A stretch of 64,000 nucleotides of DNA, taken from contig MBPM02000054.1 of NCBI GenBank assembly GCA_001695595.3, positions 372,001-436,000 of the forward strand, given 5' to 3'. The DNA is from Plasmopara viticola. Taxonomy: Eukaryota; Oomycota; Peronosporomycetes; Peronosporales; Peronosporaceae. The notes beneath the pieces were generated by a model. The model saw nothing but the letters and a program-made list of their open reading frames with translations, made no database searches and was not told where the DNA came from. Made by a program: the position numbers and the translations under genes. How positions within the stretch are numbered: position 1 is the first letter of the stretch; every line of letters starts with the position of its first letter. This document shows positions 10,445 through 22,091 of this stretch, in pieces.

Positions 10445-11970
10445 CAAGTCAAGTTTGTGAGACATGATGGAGCGCGAGAATTCGCAACAAATTCGCTCAA
10501 GATCTTCTATGGCGATCAAGGTATTGAGCAGCAGGTCACGGTTCCATACGCGCATCAAACAAATGGGACAGCTGAGCGGGCCATCAGAACTATTGTTACG
10601 ATTGGCCGCGCTTTACTGCACTATGCAAATCTTGACAAGTGCTTTTGGGGTGAAGCGGCAATGACGGCAATTTATATCAAGAATCGACTGCCTTCACCCA
10701 AGATTTCAAGCAAAACCCCGTTTGAGATTGTGTACAAGTCCAAGCCAAGTGTAAAGCACCTGCGTGTATTCGGCTGCCGAACATTTACACTGACACCAAA
10801 AGAAAAGCGACTCAAGTGGGATCCAAAAGCTCGCGCCGGCATTTTTATGGGCTATCAAGAGTCATCAAAGGCCTATCGAATTTTTGACATCGAGGCAGGA
10901 CAAATAATTGTTAGTCGTGACGTCAACTTTGATGAATCAAGGCTCGGTCTTGCATCTACAGGGCCACCAGCTCCTGACAGTGATGACGATGACCTCAATC
11001 TTGATCCGCTCACCATAGATGACAGTAATCCAGTGTACTGAATGAATTTCAAGTCGTCCGGAAAGCGCAAGAACCGATCAGGCGCATATGACGCGAACAA
11101 TGATTCAGCTCTCCCACGCTACGAGTATCACGAGAATGGACTCGAGGAATCAAGTGCGCCTGAAAGTCTTGATGAGCGACGAGCCAAACGCAGATCGGTC
11201 GAGCGCATGACCAGTAATCAGGAAAATGAAGACGAAAAGAGCGAGACAAATGATCACTCGGTGCCACGCGATTTTTGGCATGCAAGCGCTAATGCAGTCG
11301 AAGCTATCGACCTTTCTGAACCATCGAGTTATCAAGATACCGTTAGCGGACCAGATCAAGTACGTTGGCGAAAAGCAGTGCGTGCAGAATTGGATTCTAT
11401 GCGAATTCGCAACGTGTTTCGAGCGGCCAAACTCCCAGCAGGACAACATGCTATTGGAACGAAGTGGGTTTTCAAGATCAAGCGCAAAGCCGACGGATCA
11501 ATTGAAAAATACAAGGCGCGTCTCGTCGCAAAAGGATTTAAACAGCAATACGGCATTGACTACACGGAAACGTTTTCGCCTGTGGTCAAGTACGTCACAC
11601 TGCGCATGGTGATCAGCTTGACAAAGTATCTTGGATGGCCCCTTGACCAGCTTGATGTTGTTACGGCATTTCTCTACGGTGTAATGAAAGAAGTCGTTTA
11701 CTGTGTGGTACCAGAGGGAGTGGAAATCGAAGGTAATTTCGATTGCTTGGAACTGTTGAAAGCAATTTACGGCCTAAAACAAGCATCCCAAGTTTGGAAC
11801 GAGACCTTTGATGAGTTTGTGTGCTCCATTGGTTTCTGTGTTTCTGCTTTCGACCCATGCCTCTACATCAAGAATGTCGACGGCCATTGCATATTGCTAC
11901 TGGTGTATGTAGACGATGTACTCATAACTGGCAGCTCGGCCAAGCTCATCGCGGAAACTAAAAGCAGTCT
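10445..11970 (+). pseudogene. Lineage-B copia Pol, integrase-RT remnant (E8)
   Basis: Starts abruptly in the integrase core at [12 protein letters not shown], immediately after the 5' LTR, so gag, protease, the pre-integrase zinc region and the first catalytic Asp are deleted. Remaining: the second Asp (RHDGA) and Glu ([10 protein letters not shown]) of integrase, the FGCRTFTLTPKEKR and GYQESSKAYRIFD segments, the linker, and RT from KWVFKIKRKADG through QLDVVTAFLYG to LVYVDDVLITGSS. There is an in-frame TGA at 11039-11041 in the linker. RT is cut at ETKSSLK, where the truncated E9 LTR begins. The sequence is closest to E7 Pol. Not functional. Confidence 0.9.
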
Positions 11971-11971
11971 C

Positions 11972-12098
11972 AAGGTCCTTAGTTCGCAACTACGTGCTAC
12001 CTCTAAGCCAATGATTTATCTAAGCCAATCAGAACGACTCACCATCCGGGCGCAATCATCTTCCCATCCCAAAGTCGATCTTTTGCCCATCTTGAACC
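11972..12098 (-). repeat. 3' LTR of E9, piece 1 (outer end truncated)
   Basis: Matches 39701-39827 of the 5' LTR. It is joined to E8 RT at a shared AAG and ends in GAACC (12094-12098), the left copy of the E10 target duplication. Confidence 0.9.
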
Positions 12099-12399
12099 TG
12101 TTGTCGAAGATGCTGGTGCAGAAACGCCTCGACCAGCGGCTATATATCGGTAAGTACGGGTATCTGCAATCAATTGATGACTGACTGAATGAGCGGGTTC
12201 AAGATGGGCAAAAGTTCGGTTTCAGGATGGGAAGATGATTGCACCCGGATGGGGAGATGATTGCGCCACGATTGTAAGCCTCTCTGATTGGCTTAGATAA
12301 ATCATTGGCTTAGAGGTAGCATGTAGTTGCGAACTAAGGACCTTTTAAATATGTTCACTTTGCATTTTGCCATCTACAGCACAAGTGCTTCTTACAACA
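12099..12399 (+). repeat. 5' LTR of E10
   Basis: 301 bp, from TGTTGTCGAAGATGC to GTGCTTCTTACAACA. It has a degenerate duplicated GGGAGATGATTGCRCC motif that is shorter in the 3' LTR. The two LTRs differ at many positions, so this is an older insertion than E13 or E14. Confidence 0.92.
12355..12368 (+). promoter_or_regulatory. Initiator element in E10 5' LTR
   Basis: TCACTTTGCATTTT fits TCAYTYYNCAWTTT, the oomycete core promoter/initiator consensus, at every position. It is preceded by an AT-rich AAATATGT. Most other lineage-A LTRs here have the same block with TTA instead of TCA at its start. Likely the transcription start region (U3/R boundary). Confidence 0.6.
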
Positions 12400-12403
12400 G
12401 GTT

Positions 12404-15396
12404 ATGAGCCCAAGCTCCGCCAACTCTGCCCCCGACACCGACTACGCTTTCGCTATGGACATCGCCGCCGCCACCAACTCACGCATCAACAAGTTCGATG
12501 GAACAAACATCCACACATGGAAGTTCAAGATGCAGATGGTGCTTGAGGAGCGGGACCTATGGGAGGTAGCGAGTGGGGAAGTCAAGATGGAGGACTTGAC
12601 AACGGCCTTGGACCAACTGACGTTTAAGCGCAAGTCAAGAAAGGCGCTTGCGATCATCTGTCTCTCGATGGAAGATTCGCAGCTGCCTCTTGTGCGCTCG
12701 GCAACTGGAGCGCATGATGCATGGTCACGGCTCGAAGGCCACTTCGAGAAGAAGAGCTTAGCGAACAAGCTCTTTCTTCGTCGTCGTTTCTTCACGGCCA
12801 AGATGGACGAAGGTGATGATGTGCTCGCGCATATCAACAAGATGAAGACTCTGGCGGAACAGCTCGACGCAGTGGGTGCTCCGGTAACAGAGGATGACTT
12901 GGTGATCACGCTTCTTGGGAGTTTGAGTGAGTCATTTTCATTTCTTATAACAGCTTTGGAGTCGAGATCGGACTCGCTGTCGTGGGAGCTCGTGACATCT
13001 CGACTATTGCATGAAGACATGAAACGAAAGGAACAAGGTATTGGGGCCGATGGAGCTGCGCATGGTCAAGGGCAAGCGTTTTTGGCGAATGACTACAGCA
13101 AGCGTAAGGGTGGGCGACCAGTGCAAAAGGTCAGCGCGTGCCACTACTGTGGGGAACAAGGACATTGGATTGCCAAGTGTCCAGTTCGAATTCGCGAGAA
13201 TGGTGAACGACAGAAATCGCAACGAGCGAATATCGCGCAAGTCGATGATGACAATGGCGATTTTCTCTTTTCGGCTGGAGACAGCATTCCCAAATCGGGT
13301 GAAGTGTGGCTGATTGACTCTGGAGCGACGCAGCACATGACGAGTTCCAAGAAATTCATGCGAAATTTCAAGACAATTACGCCGAGGGATGTGCATCTTG
13401 CAGACGATGGAGTGGTGCAAGCGATTGGGTCCGGCGACATCGTGATGTCAATGCACACTCTACATGGTATAAAGAAGGGACTGCTTACTGGTGTGTGGTG
13501 TATCCCAAAGCTTTCTCGAAATTTATTTTCAGTCGGCCGGTTTACGAAGGATGTTGGCGCCGTGACGTTTGAACATGAAGGTTGTTTTGCTATGACAAAG
13601 GGCCTCAAGTGGAAGCTTGGTGCTCGCAAAGGCAAAGGCCTGTTCAAGCTCTGCATGACGCCACTTCTTCCGGATGAGGCTTATGTGATAACTTCGTCGG
13701 GATGCCATGGGGACACCAATTCGTACCTCTGGCAACTTCGATTTGGTCATATTAGCTATGGTGGTCTCGACACTATGATAAAGAAAAAGATCGGCTACGG
13801 ACTTGACATGGGTTCAGTCAAACAGTGGGAGAAGTGTGACGGGTGCTCACTCGGTAAACAAACGAGAGTGAGTTTCTCAAATTTGTCACCAAGCCGTTCA
13901 AAGCAACTGCTTGAGGTTATTCACAGCGATGTGTGTGGGCCGATGCAGACATCGACTTTTGGTGGAAAGCGTTACTTTGTCACATTTATTGATGACAAGT
14001 CACATTTTTGCATGGTCTACTTGCTGCGAAACAAGTCGGAAGTAGCCGCGAAATTCGCAAATTTTGTCGTTCTTGCCGAAAACCAAACAGGAAAGCGAGT
14101 GAAAATGCTTCGCAGTGATAATGGCGGAGAGTACACTTCGAGCGAAATGGCCAAGTTTTGCAGCAATCATGGAATCGTGCAGAAATTTACGCCGCCCTAC
14201 ACTCCTCAGCTTAACGGAGTGGCGGAGCGAATGAACCGAACATTGGTGGAATGTGCACGCTGCATGATGGAGCATGCTGGATTGACGAAGGTGTACTGGG
14301 GTGAAGCAGTCATGACGGCTATGTTTCTTCGAAATAGGTGTCCAACGCGTGCTCTCAATCAAGACATTTCGCCATATCAAGCTTGGACGGGAAAGAAGCC
14401 ATTGCTTGCGAATCTGAAAGTGTTTGGCTGTCATGCGTATGTGAGTTTGATGCCCGATCGGTTCGCTGTCGATTTATCGGATATTCGGATCATGAAAAAG
14501 CGTATCGGTTCGAGGAAATCAAGAGTGGTCGTGTGCTGGTAAGCCGAGATGCGCAATTCATGGAAGACGTTTTCGACATTGGAAAGCGTGATTATCGTCA
14601 AGAGGAAGTCTACATACATGATGAAAATACAACGGATGAGGACTCGCAGCATGAGGACCAAGTTCAAAACGATGATGCGGAAATGGAAGAAAGCGATGAA
14701 AGTGGTAACAAGAGACACCAGCGAACGGATTCGTTGGAGAAGGCTACTGAGACAAGAAATGCCAAGTGGTTCGCACAGCACAACACGCACTCTACTCGGT
14801 ATAGCAGAAACCAAGGCCTTGATGAGATGTCAGCAGCAGCTCAAGATGGCTCAAGCTTTGAAGCTGCTTACGTCATGGTGTCAGGGGGAGATATGCCAAC
14901 TACGTTCGAGTCGGCTATGGAATTCAAGATGGCAAGCAAATGGAAAGGAGCATGTGACTCGGAGATCGACTCGTTGTTTAAAAATGACACTTGGGATATC
15001 GTGCAACTGCCAAAAGGACGCAAAGCAATCGGCTGCAGATGGGTGTTTCGTGTCAAAGAATACCAGGATGGTCGAGTTGAGCGATACAAGGCTCGACTGG
15101 TTGCAAAAGGTTTTTCGCAGAAGTTTGGCATCGACTATGAGGAAACTTTCGCACCTGTGGCCAAGTTCACCTCGATTCGGATCGTGCTGAGTTTTGCAGC
15201 CAGGTACAATCTTTTGCTTCACCAAATGGATGTGAAGACAGAGTTTCTGAACCGTATGCTCGATGAAGACATCTATATGACACAGCCGGACGGATACGTT
15301 GACGCAACTCACCCCGACTACGTTTGCAAGCTTAAGCGATCGTTGTACGGCTTAAAACAGTCACCTCGCATGTGGAACCAAACCATTGATGATTTC
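12404..15396 (+). pseudogene. Lineage-A copia Gag-Pol, N-terminal part (E10)
   Basis: ATG at 12404 lies in the primer-binding site. Order: Gag (RINKFDGTNIHTWKFKMQM); zinc knuckle CHYCGEQGHWIAKC; protease WLIDSGATQHMT; pre-integrase LRFGHISYGG and CDGCSLGKQ; integrase core (IHSDVCGPM, RSDNGGEY, NGVAERMNRT). After VFGCHAYVS a deletion of about 25 bp near 14443 removes the PKEKRSK segment and shifts the frame. The second frame (to 15396) holds the integrase end, acidic linker and RT start (RWVFRVKEYQDG, HQMDVKTEFLNRML), and is broken at MWNQTIDDF by the E11 insertion. The RT motif reads KTEFLN instead of the usual KTAFLN. Inactive. Confidence 0.92.
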
Positions 15397-15707
15397 TGTT
15401 GACAAGAATGCGCCTCGACAAGATACTGGTGTTGTCGAAGATGCCGTGAAAGAAACGCCTCGACCAGCGACTTCATACCGGTAAGTACCGGTATCTGCAA
15501 TAAGTTGATGACTGACTTAGGGAGCGGGTTCAAGATGGGCAAAAGATCGGTTTCGTGATAGAAGATGATTGCGCCCGGATGGTGAGTCATTCTGATTGGC
15601 TTAGATAAATCATTGGCTTAGAGGTAGCATGTAGTTGCGAACTAAGGACCATTAAATATATTTACTTTGCATTTTGCCAACTAGTGCTCACTTCGACCTT
15701 TTCAACA
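15397..15707 (+). repeat. 5' LTR of E11
   Basis: TGTTGACAAGAATGC to ACCTTTTCAACA. Carries ATACCGGTAAGTACCGGTAT and the initiator-like TTACTTTGCATTTT. Confidence 0.93.
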
Positions 15708-15711
15708 GGTT

Positions 15712-18700
15712 ATGAGCCCAAGCCCCGCCGACTCTGCCTCCCCCTTCTCTGACTCTGCCTTCGCCACCATGGACGCGTCTATGCCAAGTCGAATCAACAA
15801 GTTCGACGGCACCAACTTTCACACCTGGAAGTTCAAGATGCAGATGGTGCTGGAGGAGGGGGACCTGTGGGATGTCGCAAGTGGTGAGATCAAGCTGGAG
15901 CACTGCACGAATGCGATGGATCAGTCGACTTACAAGAGGAAGTCTCGGAAAGCGCTAGCGATAATCTGTCTTGCGATGGAAGACTCGCAGCTGCCACTGG
16001 TCCGGTCGTCAAGTGGTGCGCATGATGCATGGTCAAGGCTCGAGGGACATTTCGAGAAGAAGAGTTTGGCCAATAAGCTCTTTCTTCGTCGTCGTTTCTT
16101 CACGGCCAAGATGGAAGAAGGTGAGGATGTGCTCGCGCATATCAACAAGATGAAGACTCTAGCGGAGCAACTCGACGCGGTTGGTGCTCCAGTAAGCGAG
16201 GACGACTTGGTGATCACGCTTCTTGCAAGTCTCAGTGAGTCGTTCGCATTTCTCATTACAGCATTGGAGTCAAGAGCCGACTCGCTGTCTTGGGAGCTTG
16301 TGACGTCTCGGCTGCTTCACGAGGATATGAAGCGCAAGGAACACGATGGCGGCGTCGATGGAGCCGTGCACGGTCAGGTGCAAGCATTCGTGTCAGCGGA
16401 AGATGGACGGCGCAAGGAACGACAAGTCTCAATGAAGCCCACGAGTACCTGCCACTACTGTGGCGAGCAAGGGCACTGGATCGCAAAATGTCCGGCTCGA
16501 ATTCGAGAGAATGGAGAGCGTCAAAGGACGCAACGCGCTAATGTCGCGCAGAGTGAGGATTACTCTGGCGAATTTTTGTTTTCGGTTGGTGGGGGTACCA
16601 CCAAGTCAAGTTCTGTGTGGCTGGTCAACTCGGGTGCGACTGGTCAACTCAGGTGCGACGCAGCACATGACGTACTCGCGAGAGTACATGAAGAATTACA
16701 AGACAATCTCACCGATGGGCGTGCATCTTGCAGATGATGGAGTGGTTCAGGCAGTGGGCACGGGTGACATTGTTATGTCTATGGCTACTCCGCGCGGACT
16801 CAAGAAGGGTGTGCTTACTACAGTGTGGCACATCCCAAAGCTTTCGCGCAATCTTTTTTCCGTTGGGCGCTTTACGAAGGATGTTGGCCCGGTCACGTTT
16901 GAGCGCGATGGATGTTTTGCCGAAGCTAAAGGTGTCCGTTGGAAGCTTGGTGCTCGCGAAGGCAAGGGTTTGTTCAGGCTCTGCATGACGCCTGTCAATG
17001 TTGACGCAGCCAATGTGACAAGTTCGTCGGGATGCCATGGGGACACCACGTCGTACCTCTGGCACCTTCGACTTGGCCACATTGGTTACGGCGGTCTAGA
17101 TGCCATTGTCAAGAAGAAGTATGGAATTGGTATCAACCTCAAGACAGCTACTCAGTGGGAAACATGCGAGGGCTGTGCGCTGGGCAAACAGACGCGGGTG
17201 AGCTTTATAAACTCCTCCCCAAGTCGTGCCAAACACGTGTTGGAGACTATTCACAGCGACGTGTGCGGTCCCATGCATTCACCAACGTTTGGAGGCAAGC
17301 GCTATTTCGTTACATTTGTTGACGAAAAGTCGCATTTTTGCGTTGTCTTCTTGCTCAGAAACAAGTCTGAAGTATCCGACAAGTTTGCAGAATTTGTTGC
17401 GATAGCGGAAAACCAAACTTGCCGCCGCGTCAAGACACTTCGTTGCGATAATGGCGGAGAATACGTGAACAGCGCCATGACGAAGTTCTGTGCAGAGCGT
17501 GGTATTGTACAGAAATTGACACCGCCGTACACACCCCAGCTAAATGGCGTTGCAGAGCGAATGAATCGGACGCTTGTGGAATGTGCTCGCTGTATGCTAG
17601 AGCACGCCAACTTGCCGAAGTCTTACTGGGGTGAAGCCGTCATGACTGCCACTTTCCTACGGAATCGGTGCCCAACGCGCGCCATCAAGTCCGACATGTC
17701 ACCTCATCAAATTTGGACCGGCAAGAAACCGCTTCTGGCAAACCTTAAGGTTTTTGGTTGCCACGCGTACGTTCAAGTGCCGAAGGAAAAACGGACCAAG
17801 TTTGATGCTCGATCGGTGCGGTGCCGATTTCTTGGTTACTCGGATCACGAAAAAGCGTACCGCTTTGAAGAAATTGTGAGTGGTCGAGTACTTGTGAGCC
17901 GCGACGCACAGTTCATGGAGGATGTCTTCGACAGTGGGAGACGAAGTTATGACAGCAATGAAGTGATTATTCAAGATGATGCAAGCGATTGTTCGGCAGG
18001 ATCTAATGGGACTGACTGCGAGCAAGATGAAGTTTCGGCTCCGGATGTGGAGGTCGAACCAGGAAGCAAGCGTATTCAGCGGTCGCGATCGCTAGAGAAG
18101 GTTGCAGACTCCCCAAGGCCCAAGCGCCAAAGCCGACCACAGACGTCACTGGACGAGATGTCAGCAGTGGCTCACGGAGATGGCGATTTTGAAGCGGCCT
18201 TTGTTGTAGATTCAGTGGGAGAAGTGCCATCTACGTACAAGTCGGCAATGGAATCTAGCAACGCGGCCAAGTGGAAAGAGGCATGCGACTCGGAAATCGA
18301 CTCCCTCCGCAAAAACAAGACATGGTCGTTGGTGCCGTTGCCTCAAGGACGAAAAGCTATTGGCTGTCGATGGGTGTTTCGAGTCAAGGAGAATCAAGCA
18401 GGAGGGATCGAGCGATTCAAGGCTCGACTTGTCGCCAAAGGATTTTCGCAAAAGCACGATATCGACTATGATGAAACATTTGCACCGGTGGCCAAGTTTA
18501 CTTCAATACGGATTCTCCTCGGTTTGACAGCCAAGTACGGACTTAAAGTGCACCAGATGGATGTCAAGACAGCCTTCTTGAATGGGTCTCTCGATGAAGA
18601 CATTAACATGGTTCAGCCACAAGGTTACGAGGACGAACGCCATCCAGATCATGTTTGTCAGCTCAAGCGGTCGCTTTACGGATTGAAACAGTCACCTCGT

Positions 18701-19897
18701 ATGTGGAATCAGACGATTGACAAGTTCATGATTATTCTGGGATTCAAGAAGTGCGAAGCCGATCATTGTGTGTACGTGAAGCGAGATGACCAGCACATGA
18801 TTTTTGTGGCTCTTTACGTTGATGATTTGGTTCTCGCGAGCAGTGACGACAGGATGCTCAAGTCAACTAAGCAAGCACTAAGCGAGCGTTTCGAAATGAC
18901 TGACTTAGGTGATCTCAAGTATTTTCTGGGCATCGAAATTGAACAGGATCGTTCTGCTGGTATTGTGGCAATGCGTCAGACCAAGTTCGCCAAAGACATT
19001 TTGACGAAGTTCGGCATGGTGAACAGCAACCCGGTCAAGACACCCCAAGAGCCTGGCCTCAAGCTGACGAAGACAATGTGCGAGGGCGGCTACCAGCACA
19101 GTACAACGATGGCAAATGTTCCGTACCAAAATGCGGTTGGGTGCCTCATGTATCTCATGGTCGGGACGCGGCCGGACCTCGCCGCTGCAGTGGGAGTTCT
19201 TTCTCAATTTGCTGCTGATCCATACCCTACGCATTGGCAAGCTCTCAAGCGCGTGTTTCGGTACATTCAAGGCACGACTACACATGAAATCAAGTTCGAC
19301 AAATCAAGCAAGGACAAGCTGCAAGGTTTTTCTGACGCGGACTGGGCTGGCGATGCTGATACTCGACGAAGTACAAGTGGTTACGCGTTAACAATGAATT
19401 CAGGGTGCATCAGCTGGAGAAGCAAGAAACAAAGGACGGTTGCGCTCTCGTCAACGGAGGCAGAGTACATGGCGCTGACAGAAGCTGTTCAAGAGGCGAT
19501 TTGGCTTAAAGCATTCCTGTGCGAGCTTGATGAAATGAAGAGCAACGAGCCTGTCAAGATTTACGAAGACAATCAAGGCTCGATTGCGCTTGCCAAGAAC
19601 CCCGAGTTCCACAAGCGTACCAAGCACATCGACATTCGCTATCACTTTGCTCGGGAGAAGGTTGAAGATGATCAAGTGGTCCTGCAATACTGTTCGACCA
19701 AAGACATGAAGGCGGACATGATGACCAAGCCAATCCCAGCTGTGCAGTTTGAGTTTCTTCGCAACATGCTTGGGATACAAGGTTCAAGGACTGCCGGGTC
19801 GAGTGGGAGTGTTGACAAGAATGCGCCTCGACAAGATACTGGTGTTGTCGAAGATGCCGTGAAAGAAACGCCTCGACCAGCGACTTCATTCCGGTAA
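15712..19897 (+). pseudogene. Lineage-A copia Gag-Pol polyprotein (E11), protease-inactivated
   Basis: Starts at ATG 15712 within the primer-binding site. All domains are present: Gag, zinc knuckle CHYCGEQGHWIAKC, protease, pre-integrase LRLGHIGYGG and CEGCALGKQ, integrase (IHSDVCGPM, RCDNGGEY, NGVAERMNRT), RT (HQMDVKTAFLNG, YVDD at 18815-18826) and RNase H (SDADWAGD, STEAEYMAL, YEDNQGS). Two faults fall on the protease active site: the catalytic DSGAT reads NSGAT (Asp to Asn), and the 19 bases at 16621-16639 are tandemly repeated at 16640-16658, shifting the frame. The first frame stops at 16737; the second is open from the repeat to TAA 19895-19897 in the 3' LTR. Apart from this the copy is nearly identical to E14 and has no other frame lesion, so it died by one local event. 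Confidence 0.94.
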
Positions 19898-20121
19898 GTA
19901 CCGGTATCTGCAATAAGTTGATGACTGACTGAGGGAGCGGGTTCAAGATGGGCAAAAGATCGGTTTCGTGATGGGAAGATGATTGCGCCCGGATGGTGAG
20001 TCATTCTGATTGGCTTAGATAAATCATTGGCTTAGAGGTAGCATGTAGTTGCGAACTAAGGACCATTAAATATATTTACTTTGCATTTTGCCAACTAGTG
20101 CTCACTTCGACCTTTTCAACA
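19810..20121 (+). repeat. 3' LTR of E11
   Basis: 312 bp, same ends as the 5' LTR. Preceded by the polypurine tract GAGTGGGAG and containing the pol stop codon. Confidence 0.93.
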
Positions 20122-20126
20122 ATTTC

Positions 20127-21249
20127 ATGCTCAAGATTGGTTTTATCAAGTGCGACTCAGACCATTGTGTGTACGTCAAACGGAATGGTAATGGTGACAT
20201 GGCTTTTGTGGTTCTTTACGTTGACGACCTTATCATCGAAGTGGCAACGAAGAGCTCATTGAATCGACTAAGCGCATGCTGAGATGACAGATCTTGGTGA
20301 ACTCAGGTATTTCCTCGGTGTTGAGATCAAGGTCGACCACAAGGCTGGCCAATTGACGATGCGGCAAACGAATTTCCTGAAGTCAATACTAATCAAGTTT
20401 GGCATGCAAGAGAGTAAGCCTGTATGGACGCCCCAAGACCCTGGGCTTAAGTTGAAGAAGAACATGTGCGAGGGCGGCTGCAAACATGAAGAAACCATGA
20501 AGAATGTGCCTTACCGAAGTGCTGCTGGAGCTATCATGTACTTGATGGTGGCGACGCGTCCGGACCTCGCTGCGGCAATAGGCGCCCTCAGCCAATTTGC
20601 GTCTGATCCTTGTCCAACACACTGGCAAGCTCTCAAGCGCGTATTGCGGTATCTTCAAGCAACACCAACATATGGACTCGAATTTACGCGCAACGGCACC
20701 GCCAAGCTAATGGGCTATTCAGATGCAGATTGGGCTGGAGACATTGAGTCTCGCGAAAGCACAAGCGGATTTTTGTTCAAGCTAAACGGCGGATGTGTTA
20801 GCTGGCGAAGCAAGAAACAGCGGACAATGGCACTTTCATCGACGGAAGCCGAATACATGGCGCTTTCAGAGGCTACACAAGAAGCAGTGTGGCTTAAGAC
20901 CTTTTGTGAACTCGGCGAAATAAGGAACGACGAGGCAATCAAGATCTATGAAGAAAATCAAGGCTCGATCGCGCTGGCCAAAAATCCGGAGTTTCACAAG
21001 CGCACTAAGCACATCGACATTCGATACCACTTCGTGCGCGAGAAGGTTGAAGCCAATCAAGTGGTGCTTGATTACTGTCCAACTCGAGATATGCTGGCCG
21101 ATATCATGACGAAGTCGATTCCGGCTACGCAATTCTGCAAACTTCGAAGCATGCTCGGCATTCAAGCACAAAAGGCTGTCGAGTCGAGTGGGAGTGTTGT
21201 CGAAGATGCTGGTGTAGAAACGCCTCGACCAGCGGCTATATATCGGTAA
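20127..21249 (+). pseudogene. Lineage-A copia Pol, RT end and RNase H (E10)
   Basis: Resumes E10 pol after E11 with MLKIGFIKCDSDHCVYVKR and VLYVDD. Two further lesions follow within 50 bases: a missing C in ATCATCGCAAGTGG at about 20238 and a short deletion at about 20281 that removes the codons before EMTDLGELRYF. From 20284 the frame is open through RNase H (GYSDADWAGD, STEAEYMAL, KIYEENQGS with Asp to Glu, HIDIRYHFV) to TAA 21247-21249 in the 3' LTR. The Asp to Glu change in YEDNQ would itself weaken RNase H. Confidence 0.9.
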
Positions 21250-21469
21250 GTACGGGTATCTGCAATCAATTGATGACTGACTGAATGAGCGGGTTCAAGA
21301 TGGGCAAAGGATTGGTTTCGGGATGGGAAGATGATTGCTCCCGGATGAGAAGATGTTCTGATCGGCTTAGATAAATCATTGGCTTAGAGCTAGCATGTAG
21401 TTGCGAACTAAAGACCTTTTAAATATATTGACTTTGCATTTTGCCATCTACAGCACAAGTGCTTCAACA
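21195..21469 (+). repeat. 3' LTR of E10
   Basis: 275 bp, TGTTGTCGAAGATGC to GTGCTTCAACA, with a deletion of one GATGATTGCGCC motif relative to the 5' LTR. GAACC follows. Confidence 0.92.
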
Positions 21470-21504
21470 GAACCCGCTCCTCAAAGCAGGCATCAACTGA
21501 TTGC
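21470..21504 (-). repeat. 3' LTR of E9, piece 2
   Basis: Short middle piece (GAACCCGCTCC to ACTGATTGC) between E10 and E12. GAACC is the right target duplication of E10, and ATTGC (21500-21504) is the left one of E12. Confidence 0.88.
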
Positions 21505-21785
21505 TGTTGAAAAGGTCGAAGTGAGCACTAGTTGGCAAAATGCAAAGTGAATATATTTAAAAAGGTCCTTAGTTCACAGCTACATGCTACCTCTAAGCCA
21601 ATGATTTATCTAAGCCAATCAGAACAACTCACCATCCGGGCGAAATCATCTTCCCATCTCGAAACTGATCATTTTCCTTTCTTAAACCCGCTCCCTCAGT
21701 CAGTCATCAACTGATTGCAGATACCAATACTTACCGATATGTAGTCGCTGGTCGAGGCGTATCATCACCAGCATCATCGACAACA
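21505..21785 (-). repeat. 3' LTR of E12
   Basis: 281 bp; its R/U5 end (TGCTCACTTCGACCTTTTCAACA on the element strand) is of E14 type, while its start (TGTTGTCGATGATGC) is of E10/E13 type. Polypurine tract at 21786-21794. Confidence 0.91.
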
Positions 21786-22086
21786 CTCCCACTCGACTCG
21801 GCAACGGCGACGCCTTGTATCCCAAGTTTTGAACGCAGAACATCGAACTGCGCGGATGGAATTGGCTTGGTCATTATGTCGGCCAGCATGCTTGCGTAGG
21901 GATGTACTCAAGGTTGACTTGGCCGTCCTCAACCTTTTCTCGCACAAAGTGGTAGCGAATATCGATATGTTTTGTGCGCTTGTGAAATTCTGGATTCTTG
22001 GCCAACGCAATAGAACCTTGATTGTCCTCAAATATCTTGACAGACTCTTTGGAAGTCATCTCACCAAGCTCGCACAGAAATACCTT
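21731..22086 (-). pseudogene. Lineage-A copia Pol, RNase H C-terminus (E12)
   Basis: Continues E12 RNase H after E13: LKVFLCELGEM, KIFEDNQGSIALAKN, HIDIRYHFVREKVEDG. One base is missing in the ACGCAAGAYATGCTGGCC region near 21894, so the frame closes at CWPT. The rest of the tail, including ESSGSVV and the stop in the LTR (21731-21733), is in another frame. GAGCC at 22087-22091 is the left E13 target duplication. Confidence 0.87.
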
Positions 22087-22091
22087 GAGCC

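Larger units (their letters stand above)
15397..20121 (+). mobile_element. E11: full-length lineage-A copia element (E14 subfamily)
   Basis: 5' LTR 15397-15707 (311 bp), primer-binding site 15708-15720, gag-pol 15712-19897, polypurine tract 19801-19809 and 3' LTR 19810-20121 (312 bp). The target duplication ATTTC is at 15392-15396 and 20122-20126, in the RT of E10. The LTRs differ by only a few bases. Confidence 0.94.
12099..21469 (+). mobile_element. E10: lineage-A copia element, host of E11
   Basis: 5' LTR 12099-12399, primer-binding site 12400-12412, gag-pol 12404-15396 and 20127-21249 (interrupted by E11), polypurine tract 21186-21194 and 3' LTR 21195-21469. The target duplication GAACC is at 12094-12098 and 21470-21474, inside the 3' LTR of E9. 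Confidence 0.93.

Noticed and set aside
21470..21504. Isolated 35-bp spacer between two LTRs, considered as a host remnant
   Set aside because: Aligns to the middle of the E9 LTR and completes its length, so it is a split LTR piece.
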